64,000 nucleotides of DNA from Cranoglanis bouderius (lineage: Eukaryota > Chordata > Actinopteri > Siluriformes > Cranoglanididae): contig CM042562.1 of the NCBI GenBank assembly GCA_023630585.1, positions 3,171,684 to 3,235,683 of the forward strand, written 5' to 3'. A model generated the notes under the pieces. It ran no database searches. It saw nothing but the letters and a program-made list of their open reading frames with translations, and was not told the origin of the DNA. Each line of letters starts with the position of its first letter. Positions within the stretch are counted from its first letter, which is position 1. Of this stretch, positions 1 through 12,400 are shown one piece after another. Position numbers and translations under genes: made by a program.

Positions 1-2659
1 GTCATTGATCTGGATGGCAGCTAGAGTTTGTCCATGGGAAAGTACCGACTGGAGTGGCATTGCATGAGTGCAGTGGTGGGAACGGGAAACTACAAGACAG
101 AAAAGCATATTATGGCTGGTGCTTTCAGAGACAACTAGTCGTGCATGTCATCAAAAACATGTCCATATGTTGCAGAACACTCTCTCTAATAATTTTTTCA
201 TCTTTTCAGTATTTTCATTGGGGAACCACCAACTTCCTCTAACTGAGCATTTAAGATCCTTTACAGCTATTTAGTTATTTTATTTCCAAAAAATCACTGC
301 TGCTGGTTGTGAAACTCAGAGGTATTCGTGGCAGGCAACAGGACCAATTCTTTATTTTCTTTGTTGTAGTGATTGCATTTCCACTGTGTTTTCTCAAATT
401 ACTGAAAAACTGGTTGCTGATGGTGTTTAAGCTCTAATTTCTCATGCTTCTTTTAAGATAACAATAAATCCCACAACATTTTAACCAACCTCCAGCCAAA
501 GTACACAAAATAGTAATAGTGCCTTAGTATTGAAACCAAGCAATGCCAAGTTATTGTGCCACTGTTAAAACAAGATTAAGGAACAACTGTGCTGATTGTT
601 TCTTAAATAAGCAACATTTATTGACTAAGACAAATGTGTTTTCCTCCACCAAATTTCCAGCTGATACACAATGTTAAGCAATTCACGTGAAACACAATGC
701 CACAACACTAAGGCAAAATTGTGGTTTCACTTCTTCTTTGATCAATGTTCAAAGCAAAACATTTATTATTGATGTGGTGAGATAGAGTCATCTCAAGCAA
801 CCATCACAGCATCAAAGCTGGGGGAACAAAATGGCTGTTAAATGGGTTGGGGTTGTATGTGCAAGTGTGAGTGTTCAATATTTGCTATCCCCCCTCCTCC
901 CCCACCCCCCCAGATGGAATGCGAGATGCTTAATGAGGTGCCTGTTGAGTGGTCTTGTGGGAGGGTAGTTTTAATTTCTATGGCTCTTGCTCTCTCTCAG
1001 TGCAGGCTGAGTTCAGGTCAAACCTGTAGGAGGCCAGTGCAAGCAGAGTGCTGGGCCTGGCAGGGGTTTCTGGGACGTTCTCTGAGGCATGTGGAATGCT
1101 GGGAAGAATCCTCCCACTAGCCCCAATTCCCCCTGAATTAGAAAGCACTGTGGGACTAAATCTATAAATCAACATTTTATGACTTATGCAAAATTTATAC
1201 AACAGGCTGTGATTCTCCAGATAGATTCATTTTATTGAACAGTTATATACATTCAGTAAGAACTGAACTTCATAATACAGTTATGCAAAAAGCCAGCAAT
1301 GGTTTTATTGGTAAATGCATGAAGCCGTGAAGATGAAATAAAACCTGATATCTGAGCCTTTTTACTTACATCCTGAGTTTGAGAGACAAATAGCCACATG
1401 CTGCAAATCAATTCTTGATCTTACAGTAATGGAAAAAGCCAACATTTTATTTTAAAGGCATCACAGAAGCTGAAGCAAAACAAACAAACAAAAAAAACTT
1501 GCTGATTTATATATCTGTCTATGTCTTAGTGTCTTAGCTTAGTCAACAAAATTGTCACTATATGCGTGTGGTGCTCTTCTTTAACATGTTTTTACTCAGT
1601 AATATCTCCCTCCATCTTCACTGAAATAACTATACTGAATTAGTTCCATGAACTACCTTGAAGTTTGACACACAGTAGTAAATACACCTGTTTTGTTGGA
1701 GATCCTGGGGTAATATACATTTATGGCTGGTTTTTGGTAAAAGGAAAAACTGAGGCTGTGATGCTGGACCCTGCCAGATAAATGGAATCAGACAAAGGTG
1801 TTTCCTCTCATGGGACAAACACGAGACACTGTTGAGAGAGAAAGCGCAAGAGAGTTTTGAAAAGATTGGTTCCTGTCATAGTAACTGCGCATGCACAGAG
1901 GACTGTGTACCAAAAGGCGATGAACTTCTACAGTATTGAATCATTTAAAATGACACATCAATAGCTTGAAAAGCAATACACAACGAGAGGAAATGTCTGT
2001 GTGGCATGTACGAGGCTCCATTGTGAGCTGAACAATGGCAACAGTAAACTCTTGGTGATGGAATATCACACCAGGTTAAGGATATAAAGTTGTATGAGCA
2101 AGTTCATTGTTCTCCAGAACCACTGTTTTTGGTGGGCCAGGCTGTGTCAAGTAACAGGCTATTTGTGGAAAGATCCTTGTTGATGTGGAGTGAGCTAGAC
2201 CAAAAGATACAGTGCCACTGATGCAGGCTTTTCTTGTTTTTGTTTGATTTCATTTGCCTACTTGGGTGGAGCAGGCTTAATCTATTCCTTTCCTGACAAT
2301 AGGCATGTCAGGAAACTATGATCCCTCAATATGCCTGCTTGCAATGAGGTATTCACTATACTGGAAACAATCCTACAACACCCAGAAACCAAAAAGGGCA
2401 TGGATTTAATCTCTCTTATTTCCCTCTCCTCTTTCTCTCTTTACATTCCAAAACCAGAGATGTATCCATCATGCTTTAAAGTCTGAGCAACAGTAATATG
2501 TACAGCACATGCATGCAGGTTCATTCCATTGGCACTTTATAAGTCAACCTTACACTCTGGGACTGAACTAAAATGCTGCCAGAAATGAAATTGATTTAAG
2601 GTGGGTTCCTCAGTTTGTCAAAATCTCCAAAAGACAAAACAACACTAGAAACAATAGAT
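1..2659. other. Intergenic DNA, no gene recognised
   Basis: Only short chance reading frames are present on both strands. A C-rich run lies at about 889-912, the only strong compositional anomaly. No splice-flanked exon, RNA gene or recognisable transposon end was seen. Some of it could be intron or regulatory DNA of a gene outside the window. Confidence 0.6.
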
Positions 2660-2958
2660 CAATGGTTCTCAACTCCAGGTGCCTGCAGAGTATCATTTTC
2701 CCTATGGGTAACACACCTGATCCAACTCATCAGGTAAATGTTGCCTGGATTTGGACGACTATAGTTTAGTTCAGGTACTTCACTGAAAACTAATTTTTAT
2801 CTATACTCAGGTAATGTGCAAAAGTAGAAGTAATCCTAATAAATAATTCTATATTATTGAAGCATAAAATTAAATGATTAAGTATTATTTCTTAAATAAT
2901 TTCTGCCTTAAATTAGGTGTAGGGAAAACTTCCCCAGGGCTGAATTTGAGAACCCCTG
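2660..2958. mobile_element. hAT-type MITE relic
   Basis: The left end reads CAATGGTTCTCAACTCC and the right end, read on the other strand, CAGGGGTTCTCAAATTC. These are matching terminal inverted repeats of the kind found on hAT-family miniature elements in fish. The interior of about 270 bases is non-coding. The flanking 8-mers are similar but not identical, so the target duplication has decayed or the ends are slightly misplaced. Confidence 0.5.
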
Positions 2959-4789
2959 CAGTATAGTGTATGTATAATGGATTTGCTTCATAAATGCAGT
3001 TAGGTTTGTCAAGCATAAGGACACACTAAACATCCATCTGTAAAATTCATCTGCAGAAGTTGACAAGTGATAAATCCTTATCACATGGAGGAAAAAATTT
3101 CAGGACTTTGGAGTCTCATGACTTTAGGTGCTAGAATCTATACAAAAGCTTTCTGAATTGTTTTCTCATCCCACCAGTTTTTCCACCAACCCTTCTTCAT
3201 ACTATACTTGTATCTCTCTCACTTTCTTTCTACCCACCTCTCAGATTAAAACACTGCACAGATTTTGGATGTAGGTGCTCATACAAGAGAAAATGACAAG
3301 AAAAGACTATGAAGCTTACAAAAGTTTTAATTATACAAATATAATAATTCTTGTATTAATCTCTTAATGAAACAAATTCTGTTACAGTTCCTCATAGATC
3401 AATATAGATCCACCACACTTGGATCATTGTTTATCAAGAACAAAAACTTAAATGGATTACTGCCATCAGGCAAGGATTCAGTTTAAAATAAAACTATTAA
3501 ATGTTTGGAAAATTTTAGTTAGAAGTGATTAGTTCAATTTGATATATTTGGTCTAAGTTCAGGTGGTAGTTCCCCCAGGGAGGACAAAAAGGGAGAAAAT
3601 TACACCTCTAGAGGAGGCAGTCAAAGTGTATGGAATGAATCCAACTCAACTTTGATCTAGACAAGCAATCAAATGTTAAACTGCAAATGCTCTTGGCTTG
3701 TTCAGTAAATCCAAAGAGATTTGTTGAATTGCCAGTGCACATCAATGCAAATTTAGATACAGTAAATGAAACCACTCTCCAAAGGGGTAATGTAGTTCCA
3801 TCATTATATTAAAATATATTATAGACTGGCCATTAAATCAGCAAGAGTCAGATAGCCACATTCATGCTGTAGCAACAGGTTAGGGAAAACCCTGGCTTAG
3901 TCACTTCAAACTGCTCTCATTCTATATCGAATTTCCTTTACCAGCACTGACTCATTCTAGAGGAATTGCATAAAAGAGTATACCTTTTTTCTCTTATAGC
4001 TATGAACACAAAGCAAAGCCTATAGTTTCAAAATATGTCATGAAACGGAAGGACCCACCCAGGGTTTACCTGTGTCCTATTCACAGTAAAAACAAACAAA
4101 CAAAAAAACCAGAGAGACTGCAAAGGATATCATTACAATTAGATAGGAAACAGGGTTGAACAAATCCATATAACCTGCTATTACTGCATGTGTGTCATTA
4201 TGCTGGTGTGTCATAGGGTTAAAACTTTAAAAAGCACCGTCTGCATGTTAAAGGTCCCTCTGGCAGTATTTGTGACACACATAAACATTAAAAGATTTAA
4301 GTGTTTTAAACAATATACAGGCCTACAAAATGACCTTAGAAAAAAAAAGAGCCTGAAAACTGAAACCAAATGAAACAGCACACCCTCTCCTCACCTTTAA
4401 ATTAGCATGCTGTAAGTCAGACCAGAGAGGCTTGTGCTGAGTTAATTGTCTATGACTTGCTGTGCTTCCCCTCCAGAAAGCTGGCTTGATTGCAGTCGAT
4501 ATGCAAGGGTGTTGAGAAAAGTCTGGCAAGCTAAGTGACTAGCATAGGCCCGAGGTAGCATTATTCATAAGCCTGGACTTCTAAAGAATGTCCTCATCCT
4601 GGCCCTTTAATACAGCTCTCAGCCGAAGGGAGTACACAGGCACAAATTACAAGACCTTTATCACTTCAAACGTCAAACTGAAGGAATGAGCTGGCATAGA
4701 AATAACCTAAATACTCAGTGTGAACCAAGCTGAGGCAGAGGATCTAAACAGAGTATATAAAAGGGGATATAGTATACAGGGAGAAATAT
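2959..4789. other. Intergenic DNA, no gene recognised
   Basis: AT-rich single-copy-looking DNA with only short reading frames on either strand. I see no coding exon, RNA gene or repeat that I can name here. Confidence 0.55.
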
Positions 4790-4986
4790 ACACACTATAT
4801 GGCCAAAACCTTGTGGACACCTGACCATCACCCAAACTGTTGCCACAAAGTTGGAAGCGCACAATTGTATAGGATGTCTTTGTATGCTGTAACATGACAA
4901 ATTCCCTTCACTGGAGCTAAGAGGCCTAAACCTGTTGCAGCATGACAATGCCCCTTTGCACAAAGCAAGGTTCATGAAGACATGAT
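4790..4986 (-). mobile_element. Tc1/mariner-like element fragment
   Basis: It starts with the fish transposon terminus CACACTATATGGCCAAAA and continues with GTGGACACCTGACCATCA. It then jumps to transposase-derived sequence whose reverse strand encodes pieces typical of this family (a stretch equivalent to CATGACAATGCCCC, the H-D-N-A-P region). The interior is largely deleted, so only one end plus a short coding remnant is left. Family assignment rests on recognition of the terminal sequence. Confidence 0.6.
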
Positions 4987-5094
4987 TATACATGACATAT
5001 AGTTTACTATAACTTTTTTTCCAGCATCACTGGGTTTTTCAGCAATTTCCAGTATTTCCAGGGTCATAGTTGTAAACGCTTCCAGTCTAAACCA

Positions 5095-5298
5095 TGCTTA
5101 TATTCATCTATTTTCTGTATACAACCTATTGTAGGCTGATTGAGATGCCAATTGAGATGCCTACAATGCATACCTTTGGACTGGGGGAGTAACCCCTGAA
5201 GCATGGGGAGAACATGCAAACTCCACGGACACAAGGCAGAGGTGGAAATTGAGCCTCCAACACTGGAGGTGCGAGGTGAACATGCTAACCACTAAGCC

Positions 5299-5300
<2 letters not shown>
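5095..5300 (-). repeat. Dispersed fish repeat (SINE-like)
   Basis: The stretch GGGGAGAACATGCAAACTCC followed by a ...GAGGTGAACATGCTAACCACTAAGCC end is a widespread fish interspersed repeat. Read on the minus strand, its right end resembles a degenerate tRNA-like head (GGCTTAGTGGTTAGCATG). It is interrupted and diverged, and it abuts the GA microsatellite on its right. Confidence 0.5.
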
Positions 5301-5304
<4 letters not shown>

Positions 5305-5345
<41 letters not shown>

Positions 5346-5357
5346 GAGAGAGAGAGA
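5305..5357. repeat. (GA)n microsatellite
   Basis: A nearly pure AG/GA tract with one interrupting C at about 5333, directly following a SINE-like repeat. Confidence 0.95.
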
Positions 5358-5735
5358 AAATTAAAATTAATTATTCTCCACTAGCAAAGCAAAATTTCAA
5401 GTTACACAGTGTACTGTAATCACTTACAATTCGTGATTGTAACAAAGTAGAGTATAGCAAAAAAAAAAAAAAATGTTCCGGCCATTGATATAAATTTAAA
5501 AAGGGCATCAGGCCAATCAGGGGTTTGGAGTTGGTCTCACACAGTCACATGTGCCCATGTGGAAACAGAGAGATCACAGAGCCAAGAGTATCAGTGATGG
5601 AGAACAGCCTCTTTTCTCAGCTGGTGAGGATGTTGGGGAATGATGCAGCTTTCACAATGCACTGAAGGCAACTTAAGGCAGAAACTTCTGCCCCTACTAG
5701 GATGAATACTGAATTGAGGTCGGCACAATATTATA

Positions 5736-6355
<620 letters not shown>

Positions 6356-6549
6356 TATATAAACAGTGGCCTCCACTAATATTGGCACCCTTGGTAAATA
6401 TGGGCTAAGAAGGCTGTGAAAAATTGTCTTTATTTTTTAACCTTTTGATCTTTTGTTAAAAAAAATCACAAAAATACTCTGCTCTCATGGATATCAAACA
6501 ATTGCAAACAAAACAGGTTTATCAGGAAAAAATATTTTTGTTAAATATA

Positions 6550-8186
6550 CAGTATCTCACAAAAGTGAGTACACCCCTCACATTTTTGTAAATATTTTAT
6601 TATATCTTTTCATGGGACAACACTGAAGAAATGACACTTTGCTACAATGTAAAGTAGTGAGTGTACAGCTTGTATAACAGTGTAAATTTGCTGTCCCCTC
6701 AAAATAACTCAACACACAGCCATTAATGTCTAAACCGCTGGCAACAAAAGTGAGTACACCTCTAAGTGAAAATGTCCAAATTGGGCCCAATTAGCCATTT
6801 TCCCTCCCCGGTGTCATGTGACCCGTTAGTGTTACAAGGTCTCAGGTGTGAATGGGGAGCAGGTGTGTTAAGTTTGGTGTTATCGCTCTCACACTCTCGC
6901 ATACTGGTCACTGGAAGTTCAACATGGCACCTCATGGCAAAGAACTCTCTGAGGATCTGAAAAAAAGAATTGTTGCTCTACGTAAAGATGGCCTAGGCTA
7001 TAAGAAGATTGCCAACACCCTGAAACTGAGCTGCAGCACGGTGGCCAAGACCATACAGCGGTTTAACAGGACAGGTTCCACTCAGAACAGGCCTCGCCAT
7101 GGTCGACCAAAGAAGTTGAGTGCACGTGCTCAGCATCATATCCAGAGGTTGGCTTTGCAGAATAGACGTATGAGTGCTGCCAGCATTGCTGCAGAGGTTG
7201 AAGGGGTGGGGAGTCAGCCTGTCAATGCTCAGACCATATGCCGCACACTGCATCAAATTGGTTTGCATGGCTGTCATCCTAGAAGGAAGCCTCTTTTAAA
7301 GATGATGCACAAGAAAGCCCGCAAACAGTTTGCTGAAGACAAGCAGACTAAGGACATGGATTACTGGAACCATGTCCTGTGGTCTGATGAGACCAAGATA
7401 AACTTATTTGGTTCAGATGGTGTCAAGCATGTGTGGCAGCAACCAGGTGAGGAGTACAAAGACAAGTGTGTCTTGCCTACAGTCAAGCATGGTGGTGGAA
7501 GTGTCATGGTCTGGGGCTGCATGAGTGCTGCCGGCACTGGGGAGCTACAGTTCATTGAGGGAACCATGAATGCCAACATGTACTGTGACATACTCAAGCA
7601 GAGCATGATCCCTTCGGAAACTGGGCCACAGGGCAGTATTCCAACATGATAACGACCCCAAACACACCTCCAAGACGACCACTGCCTTGCTAAAGAAGCT
7701 GAGGGTAAAGGTGATGGACTGGCCAAGCATGTCTCCAGACCTAAACCCTATTGAGCATCTGTGGGGCATCCTCAAACGGAAGGTGGAGGAGCGCAAGGTC
7801 TCTAACATCCACCAGCTCTGTGATGTCATCATGGTGGAGTGGAAGAGGACTCCAGTGGCAACCTGTGAAGCTCTGGTGAACTCCATGCCCAACAGTGTTA
7901 AGGCAGTGCTGGAAAATAATGGTGGCCACACAAAATATTGACACTTTGGGCCCAATTTGGACATTTTCACTTAGGGGTGTACTCACTTTTGTTGCCAGCG
8001 GTTTAGACATTAATGGCTTTGTGTTGAGTTATTTTGAGGGGACAGCAAATTTACACTGTTATACAAGCTGTACACTCACTACTTTACATTGTAACAAAGT
8101 GTCATTTCTTCAGTGTTGTCCCATGAAAAGATATAATAAAATATTTACAAAAATGTGAGGGGTGTACTCACTTTTGTGAGATACTG
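6550..8186 (+). mobile_element. Nearly complete Tc1-like DNA transposon
   Basis: The element is about 1.64 kb, begins CAGTATCTCAC, ends GTGAGATACTG and is flanked by TA (6548-6549 and 8187-8188), the Tc1/mariner target duplication. The inverted repeats are long (over 200 bases). Each holds two copies of a 15-base direct repeat AAAAGTGAGTACACC: 6561-6575 and 6746-6760 on the left, inverted copies at 7976-7990 and 8161-8175 on the right. This is the IR/DR arrangement where transposase binds in Sleeping Beauty-type elements. It carries one transposase gene, now frameshifted. Well-kept ends suggest a fairly young copy. Confidence 0.95.
6924..7941 (+). pseudogene. Tc1 transposase, frameshifted
   Basis: This would be a cut-and-paste DDE transposase of about 340 residues acting on the element's own ends. 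The start chosen is ATG 6924 (MAPHGKELSEDLKKRI), which fits the family; the upstream in-frame extension is not typical. An N-terminal helix-turn-helix region (KKIANTLKLSCSTVAKTIQR) precedes the catalytic core. The first Asp is in WSDETKI, the second in QHDNDPKHT and the Glu in NPIEHLW, giving DD34E spacing. The frame breaks around 7610-7620, just after SMIPS, by loss of a few bases. The C-terminal part continues in another frame to TGA 7939-7941. The protein is therefore inactive in this copy. Confidence 0.93.
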
Positions 8187-8395
8187 TAGGTGTGCAACAA
8201 TTATTGTCACCCCTATAAATTCATATGAGAAAAATAAATTTGAAGTATATCCCCATTGATATTTTACATTTGTTTTAATACGCCGGGGTGACTAGGAACA
8301 GGAAATTGTTCAACCATGACTTCCTGTTTCACAGGGGTATAAATATGAGGTAACACATAGGCCAAATTCCCTTAGTCATTCATAACAATGGGTAT

Positions 8396-8892
8396 ATTCT
8401 GCATGATTAAACGTGATTGAACAGAAATGATTAACATAGTGTGATCAGCACATATTCTTCCAAATATAATATTCATTTTTCACCTTTTAAGTATTAAGTA
8501 AATTCTTAAATTCATCTGTGTGAGATCATTTTTGAGTAAATATCTTCAAATCATTATACTCTACTAAAGTCATTCTAAAGTCTTTTCGTGACTATATCTG
8601 AAAAGTTAAAACTCGAACTCTTAAGAGTTCCTTGTTTGTCCTTCTGGCAGAAAACAAGTTCTGTCTAGAATTATACAACAGAGTGTTTCCCGATCTAAAA
8701 AGTTTAAACAGAGAACCTTTTTAGAAAGCTAAGAACCCTGGAACAAACCTTCTTCAATAATAACACAATCTGTGAGTAATTAGAAATGCATTTCTATCTC
8801 CAGTTGTAAATGTTAAAAAAAAATAAAATAAAATACACAAACCACTGGAATACTATTACACAAGGTAAAGATGAAGAGACAACCAGACTTTC
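8396..8892. other. Intergenic DNA, no gene recognised
   Basis: AT-rich, non-coding on inspection. Nothing repeated or structured that I can name. Confidence 0.5.
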
Positions 8893-9146
8893 AGTAACCA
8901 ATTTATCCTGTTCAAGGTCACAGTGAATCAATCGCAGGGCACACATTCACACACCCATTTACACCTAGGGGCAATTTGTCAAACCCAATCCATCTACCAG
9001 CATGTTTTTGAGAGGCATGGGGGAAAACCCAAATGAAACTCACATGGACTTGGGGAAAAAGACCCGGGACCGCAGACCCAGGATCCAATTAGAGACCATG
9101 GAGATGTGAGATGGCAAATCTATCTGCTGCGCCACTGTACCACCCT
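8893..9146 (-). repeat. tRNA-derived SINE copy, diverged
   Basis: Read on the minus strand, the right end (TGGTACAGTGGCGCAGCAGA) resembles a tRNA A box region. It is followed by a body whose plus-strand signature is ACACCTAGGGGCAATTTGTC, then CATGTTTTTGAGAGG, and a left end reading CAGTAACCAATTTATCCTG. The same family recurs at 40162-40530 and 62930-63225, and as fragments at 34190-34260 and 54890-55010. The B box here is badly diverged. Confidence 0.65.
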
Positions 9147-9231
9147 AAAGATAACCAAATAAAAAAAATCCTGAACTATCATTATTCTCAATAGATCTCT
9201 ATATCAAGTATGAACAAGTTTTTCTCTAGAG

Positions 9232-9408
9232 CAGGGGTGCCCAATTTCATTCCTGGAGATATAACACTCAGTGGAATTCAATTCCAGCACCTGGCTTTAA
9301 TATTCGGATGCTGAAGGCTTTGATTAACTGGATCAGGTGTGTTAGATTAGAACTGGATGTAACCTCTGCATGCTGGTGGATATTTAGGAGCAGGACTGGG
9401 GAGATATA
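9232..9408. mobile_element. hAT MITE end with TCTAGA target site
   Basis: It begins CAGGGGTGCCCAATTTCATT, a typical hAT MITE terminus of fish, and is preceded by CTCTAGAG (9224-9231), which fits the nTCTAGAn target preference known for several hAT groups. The interior includes GATCAGGTGTGTTAGATTAG, also typical. The right terminus is decayed or missing. Confidence 0.5.
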
Positions 9409-12400
9409 CTTTTGTGTGTTTGCTGGGATAATTGATTATGGAGCTGGACTTGAGACTTGAAAAGCTTTCTCCCACCAAACCTCAAAAATTCAAATTAAAG
9501 AGCCCTGTTCGTTTTTTCTCTCTCTCCACCCCTCTCTTATGCTCCATATACATACACGACATACACCACACATACACATACATTCCCATGCTGAGCACAT
9601 CAATTCATATCCCAGTACCTCACAAAAATATTAAAAGAAAGAGGAAAACCAATGAATGGGATGACCTTGAACTCAGCATGTTATGGACTTTTTCACTTGC
9701 CAGCCACAAAGTGTGTATTAGCAAGTTTACCATATGCAATGTTTACAGTTGTCTATGTTGTATACACAAGTGGGAAATCTCACAGAAATCCAATAGCTTC
9801 ATTTGTCAGGGAAGAATAACTTAAACTGAAAAGGACAATAACAACAGTCAGTTAATACGAGCACTGAAGACAGTTTTGCTCTGCATGAGAGCATGAGAGA
9901 AATACATGTCACCATATTAGTGAAAGATACTTTCTGTTGATGATGCTCATTCTGCATTGCTCACTCTGCATTTAAAGCCTGAACTGGGAAAGTGTGAAAC
10001 TGGTGTAATAGGAAGGTCCCAAGTCTAGCAGTGCCAAATTCAGTTCACAAACAGCAAAGAATATTTGCAAATAAAAGTAGTGTGCAGTCTGATTTGTATT
10101 AGCCCCAGAAAAAAGTAAAACAATTCAACAGACTGTTTGTTTTTTTTCTTTCTTTTTCTCAAGTAGTTAATTTTTTTCTTGCTGAGGAAATGGATTATCA
10201 TTATTTTGAGCCAAATATTTAATGTTTCCATTATTTGACAATGGGTATAAACAAATGCGTCATGAGCAGTTCATCGTGTATACAATAACAGACAGACATG
10301 TTCCCACCACACTGTGGTCTGGTTTGGCAGTTAGGCTACTTGCCTGAGCTACATTCTGCCCAGATTAGCCCAGGCATAGTGCAGACCGCTACAAAGGAGA
10401 CCCCTGTCAGTCTTACCCACAAAGCCACTGACTAACATAGCTCATTCAGCCTTAATTTCCATCTCTTTGAATGAAGCTAAGCCATTTGCAAACTTTAATA
10501 TATGCTCTGTGCTGAGTTGAACAAAAGGGTAATAGAAGTTACCACATTACAAGACTTGTTCTTGCACACTTCCATGATTTTACTATAAACAGAATGCTAG
10601 TTGAGTTTTGCAAATGGGGCTATCCTTAGAAGAATACAAGACGAAGGACAAACACAGAAGAGACATATGAAAGCACTTTGATTGCAACTTAATTCCAGTG
10701 CAGTTACTTCCACATACACCAGGGACATGACATAACCAGAAAACAGGAGATGAATGCTAATCCTTTGGGCTGATAGAAAGTTGCTTCATATGGTGCAATT
10801 TATCATTCTGCAACAAGCCACTCAGATTTATCATGACCAGAAAATGAAAGTTCTTTGGCTTCTTGTGATTCATCATGTCTGACATTCTTAAACCTGCAAA
10901 CGGAAAAAGCAATGCATCACAAATAAGCTGATCTGGACCACTTTAGGAAACCATTAGTGAAGGGAGTGATGGCGCTGATTGTGGCAGGGTCGTTTCCTCA
11001 CTCTGACTCAATGAGTTACTATTTACAGAATGCTGATAATAACTCAGACGCCAAATGTCAGCCTACAGATACATATCATGAAATGGCCCAGAGGGGCTCC
11101 AGCTCAGGCCTTTTACACTGGAATTGCAGGATGGCACACATGCTCATTTACCTTTTAAAAAACAATGACATACATACGACAACAGACAAAATGGACAAAT
11201 CCAGAGACATGAGAGATGGGAGCTCATCAATCACACTTTCTCGAGGGGGTCTACATTACCAAGCTTAATGTCCATTGTGCAATCTGTCTTACGTAGCTCT
11301 CCAATATTGGTTTACAGTCCCAAGACCTCAGTTTGGCTTGGGGCTGAACCTAAATGCTCCTCAGCAAATCAAAGTTGTTTGTAATGACGTTGTGACTTTT
11401 GCAAAGGAGTGCAAAAGGCAGAGAGGGAAAGAAAAAGAGAGTGAGGGAGACAGACGTAGCGCAGATGGGACTGCTCTTTGCTTTTCACATTACCGTGGCC
11501 TCTGCGTGGTTGGAGCGAGGACTGGGCTCTCCATCCATCATTTCTACTCACACAGTCAGCTCAGGAAGGGAGCAGGACCCAGCGGACAGCCTGACACCAT
11601 GCAGCTTTATTAGCGTTCCATTTCCAGTAGTTCAGGTAAACTGAAAAAAACAACAAAAACAAACCAATACATGCCCCGAGTTGCACAACCTAAATGGCAA
11701 AACCAAATTTCAACTCCTCATGGTAGAATTTAAGACATCAAAGATTTTTTGATTCACCAAAACAGCACTAGAGCATCTGATTGCAAAGAGGCAAGGGAAT
11801 TCAACAAGTATTAATGCTCCCTGAGATGTTAATCCAATCCTGAAATAAGCACCCTAACCCCAGTTCCCTCTGGCCTCTCCTTCTCAGGGTGACCCTATAA
11901 AGCTTTCTACATGACTCAACAGATGAAACACTCCACTTTAAGAGCATGGGGAATGACTTGGACACATTGCTGTGTATTGTCACATCTGCAAACTATAATA
12001 AAAAGGTTGTTTCAAATGAAGACCTTTTTTCTACAGATATTCTAACAAAGGACAAAGTATGTCTTTGAAAACTGAGGACATTAGAGTTGGAGGTCAAATA
12101 GGGTTTAGCAGTGGAGCCTGTATTCTTATCTTTACTTTTTTGAAAAAAAATAAAAATAAAATTAATATATCACACACCAAAACATTTATACCACAGAGAA
12201 CAACACCATGGCCAAAGAGCAGCGGACATCAATTTTATATAAATGTTAACATGTTGTTAAGAAAGGCAATGTGGCAAGTAACTCTCTCATCCTCAAACAC
12301 ATAATAACCATGTACCAGGATATCTTTCTGCTCCAGAAACAAAAAAAAAAAAAATCAGTACCCTCAGTACCTTCTCATCTGGCTGATAGACATGGGAGTA

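Larger units (their letters stand above)
6364..8395 (+). mobile_element. Older Tc1-like element, host of the inner Tc1
   Basis: The left terminus CAGTGGCCTCCACTAATATT followed by GGCACCC is the end of a recognised fish Tc1-like family. Its sequence runs to 6549, is interrupted by the complete Tc1 element at 6550-8186, and resumes at 8187 with GTGTGCAACAATTATTGTCACCCC-type subterminal sequence. It ends near an ATGGGTA at about 8389, where this family's transposase start would lie. The transposase body and right terminus are missing, so it was truncated. Confidence 0.55.
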
